15,591 nt of DNA from Chloroflexota bacterium (GTDB taxonomy: Bacteria > Chloroflexota > Dormibacteria > CF-121). Positions 12,763 through 15,591 of this stretch are shown piece after piece. The notes beneath the pieces are model-generated. The model was given only the letters and a program-made list of their open reading frames with translations. It did no database searches and was not told where the DNA came from. The translations under genes were made by a program, and so were the position numbers. The stretch lies in NCBI GenBank assembly GCA_005882525.1, contig VBGO01000057.1, positions 1 through 15,591 of the forward strand, in the 5' to 3' direction. The number at the start of each line of letters is the position of its first letter. The first letter of the stretch is position 1.

Positions 12763-14618
12763 GCCGGCTGCCGGCGGACGGCCGCGTCGATCGCTCGCGC
12801 CCGCTGCGCTTCACCTTTAACGGCCACGCCTACCAGGGGTTCGCCGGCGACACGCTCGCCTCGGCGCTGCTGGCGAACGGCGTCCGGGTCGTCGCGAACA
12901 GTGTGACGTACGGCCGCGCACGCGGCATTTTCAGCGCGGGGATCGAGGAACCGAATGCCCTGGTCCAGGTCGGTCGTGAGCCGATGCTCCGCGCCACCCA
13001 GGTCGAGCTGATCGACGGATTGGACGCGATCGGCCTGAACGGCAAGGGTCGCCTTACATCGCAGCCCGACCCAGGCCGCTTCGACAAGATCTATGCGCAC
13101 TGCGAAGTCCTGGTCGTCGGTGGCGGCAGAAGCGGCTTGACTGCGGCCCTTGACGCCGGCCGCAAGGGCGATCGCGTCATGCTTGTCGATGAACAGGCGG
13201 AACTCGGCGGCCGTCTGCTGAGCGCCGGCTGGAGCGACTGGCTGTCGAGCGCTGTAACCGAGTTGGAATCGATGCCTGGCGTGAGGCTCCTCGCTCGCGC
13301 CACGGCCTTCGGCATGTACGAGCAGAACCTGGCCCTGATCGCGCAACGCCGCGAGGGCGGCGGCCGGCTATGGCAGGTGCGAGCCAAGCGGGTCGTGCTG
13401 GCAACCGGGGCACATGAGCGGCCGCTGATCTTCGCCAACAACGACCGGCCGGGCGTGATGCTCGCCGGCGCGGTCCGGACCTATCTCAACCGCTACGGCG
13501 TCGCGCCGGCTACGCGCGCCGTCATCTTCACGAACAACGACAGCACGCAGCTGCTCGCCGCCGATCTGCAGCGCGCCGGCATCAGCGTCGAAGCCATCGT
13601 CGACGTCCGCACCGGCGAGGCCATCATCGATTCAATTCCCTCCCCCGTTGACGGGGGAGGACAGGGTGGGGGCCTCCATTCCGTTCTCATCGCCCCGCTC
13701 ACCGGCGGCGGACCGCGCCATCAGGTCGAATGTGACCTGCTCTGCGTCTCCGGCGGCTTCAATCCGACCTTGCATCTATTCAGTCAGGCGCAGGGCCGGC
13801 TTCGCTACGACGACGGCCTCGCGTGCTTCGTCCCGGAGGCCGCCCTCCCGAACGTGGAGGTCGTCGGCGCGGCCGCCGGAGATCTCGGTGGCCGCGGCCA
13901 GGGCGCGATCATGCCGTACTGGGTGGTCCCGAGCGATGGGCAGGATTGGTCGACGCACTTCGTCGACCTGGAGCGCGACGTCACCGTGGCCGACGTGCGG
14001 CGAGCGCTGGGAACCGGGATGCGCTCCGTCGAGCACGTCAAGCGCTTCACGACCATCGGCACCGGCAGCGACCAGGGCAAGACGGCCGGCATCAACGAAA
14101 CGGCGATCGTCGCCATGCAACTGGGTCAGGCGGTGGGAGCTGTGGGCGTGACCACGTTCCGTCCGCCCTACGTGCCGGTGTCGTTCGCGCTGATGGCGGG
14201 CCGCAATCGAGGCGACCTGTTCGCTCCCATCCGGACCACGTCGATTCATCCCTGGCTTCGCGCGCACGGCGCCGTCTTCGAGAACGTCGGTCAGTGGAAG
14301 CGGCCCTGGTACTTCCCGCGCCACGACGAAGACATGGAGACGGCCGTCCTTCGCGAGTGCCGCGCCGCTCGCGAGAACGTGGCCGTGATGGACGTCTCGA
14401 CCCTGGGCAAGATCGAGATTCAGGGCCCGGACGTGGTCGAGTTCCTGAACCGGATCTACACCAATGCGTTCCACACCCTGAAGAGTGGATCGTGCCGCTA
14501 CGGTCTGATGTGCAAAGTCGACGGCATGGTGTTCGACGACGGAGTGGTGATGCGGCCGTGCTCGACTGGATGGAGGAATGGCTGCAGACCGAGTGGACCG
14601 ATCTACGCGTTCGGCTGA
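12759..14618 (+). CDS. soxA: Sarcosine oxidase alpha subunit, 5' part of a frame-disrupted gene
   Basis: SoxA binds NAD and closes the folate-side cavity where the methyl-derived carbon is moved to tetrahydrofolate. From ATG 12759 (ATGA overlap with soxD) the frame encodes 619 residues. In order come an N-terminal FTFNGHAYQGFAGDTLASAL domain of ferredoxin type (18-37), a dinucleotide site VLVVGGGRSGLTAALDAG (117-134), LATGAHERPL, a NRYGVAPATRAVIFTNNDS segment, and the start of the GcvT-like domain (WKRPWYFPRHDEDM onward). Family similarity is clear up to FDDGVVM (Met598, codon 14550-14552), then turns to unrelated residues and stops at 14618, while the true continuation lies in another frame. 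It is shorter than the roughly 960-1000 residues of classical SoxA even when joined, because the segment before the dinucleotide site is compact, as in some other lineages. A REP-like palindrome interrupts the middle (13639-13672). Confidence 0.9.
   Translation: MSRLPADGRVDRSRPLRFTFNGHAYQGFAGDTLASALLANGVRVVANSVTYGRARGIFSAGIEEPNALVQVGREPMLRATQVELIDGLDAIGLNGKGRLTSQPDPGRFDKIYAHCEVLVVGGGRSGLTAALDAGRKGDRVMLVDEQAELGGRLLSAGWSDWLSSAVTELESMPGVRLLARATAFGMYEQNLALIAQRREGGGRLWQVRAKRVVLATGAHERPLIFANNDRPGVMLAGAVRTYLNRYGVAPATRAVIFTNNDSTQLLAADLQRAGISVEAIVDVRTGEAIIDSIPSPVDGGGQGGGLHSVLIAPLTGGGPRHQVECDLLCVSGGFNPTLHLFSQAQGRLRYDDGLACFVPEAALPNVEVVGAAAGDLGGRGQGAIMPYWVVPSDGQDWSTHFVDLERDVTVADVRRALGTGMRSVEHVKRFTTIGTGSDQGKTAGINETAIVAMQLGQAVGAVGVTTFRPPYVPVSFALMAGRNRGDLFAPIRTTSIHPWLRAHGAVFENVGQWKRPWYFPRHDEDMETAVLRECRAARENVAVMDVSTLGKIEIQGPDVVEFLNRIYTNAFHTLKSGSCRYGLMCKVDGMVFDDGVVMRPCSTGWRNGCRPSGPIYAFG
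13639..13672 (+). repeat. REP-like G/C palindrome inside soxA
   Basis: CCTCCCCCGT-TG-ACGGGGGAGG (13639-13660) is a perfect 10-bp inverted repeat with a 2-nt loop, followed by ACAGGGTGGGGG. This arrangement, a G/C hairpin with a GGGTGGGGG tail, resembles repetitive extragenic palindromes dispersed in many high-GC genomes. Here it is read in frame as SPVDGGGQGGG within soxA, between a strand ending VDVRTG and the strand SVLIAPL. No second copy exists in the window, so repetitiveness is inferred from its form. Confidence 0.6.
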
Positions 14619-15307
14619 CTTCGGTCACCGACCAGTGGGCCGACATCGCCGTCGTGGGTCCGCGATCCCGGAATGTGGTTAGCAGCCTCTTCCCTCACCT
14701 CTCCGTAGGACCGGATAGCTTCCCATTCATGACGATTCGCGAGGCGGAGACCGGTGCGATCCCGGTCCGCCTGCATCGGATCACGTTCTCCGGCGAGCTC
14801 GCCTACGAGCTCTGGACCCCGAGCTGGTACGGCTTGGCCCTGTGGGAAGCCGTCATGGCGGTCGGCGAGCCGCTCGGCATCACGCCGTACGGCACCGAGG
14901 CGATGCACGTCCTCCGAGCGGAGAAGGGCTACATCGTCTGCGGCCAGGAGACCGACGGGACGGCGACGCCGCAGGACCTCGGGATGAGCTGGGTTGTCTC
15001 TCAGAAGAAGCCGTTCATCGGCCAGCGCTCACATCGACGCAGCGATACGGCTCGGCCGGATCGGCGGCACCTGGTCGGGCTGCTTCCCATCGACCGCGAT
15101 GAGCTGGTGCCGGAAGGCTTGCCCCCCGTCAATATGGTCGGCCATGTCACCTCGAGCTACCGAAGTGCGACGCTTGGCCGGACTTTCGCGCTCGCCTTGC
15201 TGCAAAGAGGACGTGACCGCCTCGGCAGTACGGTCTACGCCCCGCTGAATGGCCACGTCGTTGCCGCCACAGTGACGGAGCCCATCTTCTACGACAATGA
15301 TAGCTGA
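14558..15307 (+). CDS. soxA: Sarcosine oxidase alpha subunit, 3' part (GcvT-like folate domain)
   Basis: The second part of soxA continues in the +2 frame relative to the first, starting at the family sequence VLDWMEEWLQTEW (GTG 14558; an ATG at 14570 also exists). It encodes about 249 residues of the aminomethyltransferase-like domain: TSVTDQWADIAVVGPRSRNV, FSGELAYELWTPSWYGLALW, ITPYGTEAMHVLRAEKGYIV and HVTSSYRSATLGRTFALAL. These are conserved SoxA segments that shape the folate side of the enzyme. Because the fragment joins the first part at Met598/Ala with the intervening roughly 15-17 residues missing, it is not an independent gene. It could still be made by re-initiation, but no Shine-Dalgarno is visible before it. 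The stop overlaps the soxG start by 11 bp. Confidence 0.85.
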   Translation: MLDWMEEWLQTEWTDLRVRLTSVTDQWADIAVVGPRSRNVVSSLFPHLSVGPDSFPFMTIREAETGAIPVRLHRITFSGELAYELWTPSWYGLALWEAVMAVGEPLGITPYGTEAMHVLRAEKGYIVCGQETDGTATPQDLGMSWVVSQKKPFIGQRSHRRSDTARPDRRHLVGLLPIDRDELVPEGLPPVNMVGHVTSSYRSATLGRTFALALLQRGRDRLGSTVYAPLNGHVVAATVTEPIFYDNDS

Positions 15308-15591
15308 GGCGGTGCGCCGTAGCCCGCTTGCCGGTTACCGGGAGCGGTTCGTCGCTCTATCGGCGGCAACTCGCGGCGACCTCTTAATCCGCGAGCTTCC
15401 CTTCTTCTCGCAGGTCAATTTCCGAGCCGACCCGAACGACGCCAGCACCATGCTACGGCTTGCGTCGAGCCTTGGGTTCGCCCTTCCGGTCGTGCCGAAC
15501 ACGGTCACTTCGCTGCGCGAGCGCCGCGCGTTATGGCTCGGTCCGGATGAATGGCTTATCGTCGGCCCCGTGGATCAGGAGAAGGCGCTCG
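15297..15591 (+). CDS. soxG: Sarcosine oxidase, gamma subunit (runs off the right edge)
   Basis: The first 98 codons of SoxG are present. The start is ATG 15297, within ATGATAGCTGA, overlapping the soxA stop by 11 bp. Family features are RRSPLAGY near the N-terminus (7-14), IRELPFFSQVNFRADP (31-46), PVVPNTV (64-70) and RALWLGPDEWLIVGP (77-91); the last is the hallmark of the SoxG/GcvT-related fold. SoxG contributes to the assembly of the alpha-beta core around the tetrahydrofolate channel. It looks intact in the part visible, and its presence completes the soxB-D-A-G order. Confidence 0.94.
   Translation, partial: MIAEAVRRSPLAGYRERFVALSAATRGDLLIRELPFFSQVNFRADPNDASTMLRLASSLGFALPVVPNTVTSLRERRALWLGPDEWLIVGPVDQEKAL

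Noticed and set aside
12840..13230. Apparent deletions in the N-terminal third of SoxA compared with long SoxA proteins
   Set aside because: The frame is intact and the compact form (GLNGKGRLTSQPDPGRFDK before the dinucleotide site) looks like a known short SoxA variant, so it is not treated as damage.
13823..14557. Upstream part of the frame that encodes the soxA C-terminus
   Set aside because: Before 14555 this frame reads as Arg/Gly/Asp-rich out-of-frame sequence; only after the junction does it match SoxA.
1..15591. CRISPR arrays, tRNA or rRNA genes, insertion sequences, attachment sites
   Set aside because: No direct-repeat arrays, no cloverleaf-like sequence between genes, no transposase or integrase; intergenic space is too short for most of these.

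Overview
The window is high-GC bacterial chromosome with tightly packed genes, many GTG or TTG starts, frequent 1-14 bp gene overlaps and very short intergenic gaps. Ribosomal protein S21, a PgpH-type cyclic-di-AMP phosphodiesterase, a prokaryotic DagK-type lipid kinase, a DUF5317-like membrane protein and a heterotetrameric sarcosine oxidase together suggest a Gram-positive-like, high-GC lineage such as Chloroflexota or Dormibacterota. That placement is inference from gene content; no rRNA is present to settle it.

Left block (1-3187, minus strand): a DUF5317-like membrane protein, a clan-A glycoside hydrolase, a penicillin-binding D-Ala-D-Ala carboxypeptidase and the first 42 codons of a SAM methyltransferase run in one direction with gaps of 9-36 nt. 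This looks like an envelope or cell-wall operon. Divergent from it is pth (peptidyl-tRNA hydrolase), whose only visible promoter is a TAnnnT -10 box 8 nt before its ATG, consistent with leaderless transcription.

Middle block (3831-8860, minus strand): a strong sigma-70 promoter drives rpsU, followed by pgpH, ybeY, dgkA, a SnoaL/NTF2-like protein and an MFS exporter. ybeY/dgkA and dgkA/SnoaL are joined by 4-bp GTGA overlaps. The pgpH-ybeY-dgkA core is the conserved order known from many Gram-positive genomes; the last two genes are local additions.

Right block (9024-15591): a stand-alone membrane-anchored or secreted protein that I cannot place has its own Shine-Dalgarno and a near-perfect intrinsic terminator. 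Two SAM-dependent methyltransferases follow tail to tail. The second is divergent from a soxB-soxD-soxA-soxG operon encoding sarcosine oxidase, with a 14-bp perfect TATA palindrome between them. The sox genes overlap (TGATG, ATGA, ATGATAGCTGA), so they would be made together as the alpha-beta-gamma-delta enzyme that demethylates sarcosine to glycine and passes the one-carbon unit to tetrahydrofolate.

Two anomalies stand out, both in soxA. A G-rich REP-like palindrome is embedded in frame in the FAD/NAD-binding half (13639-13672). Near 14553-14557 the reading frame changes and about 15-17 residues expected in the folate-binding half are missing. I see no CRISPR array, tRNA, rRNA, insertion sequence or integrase.
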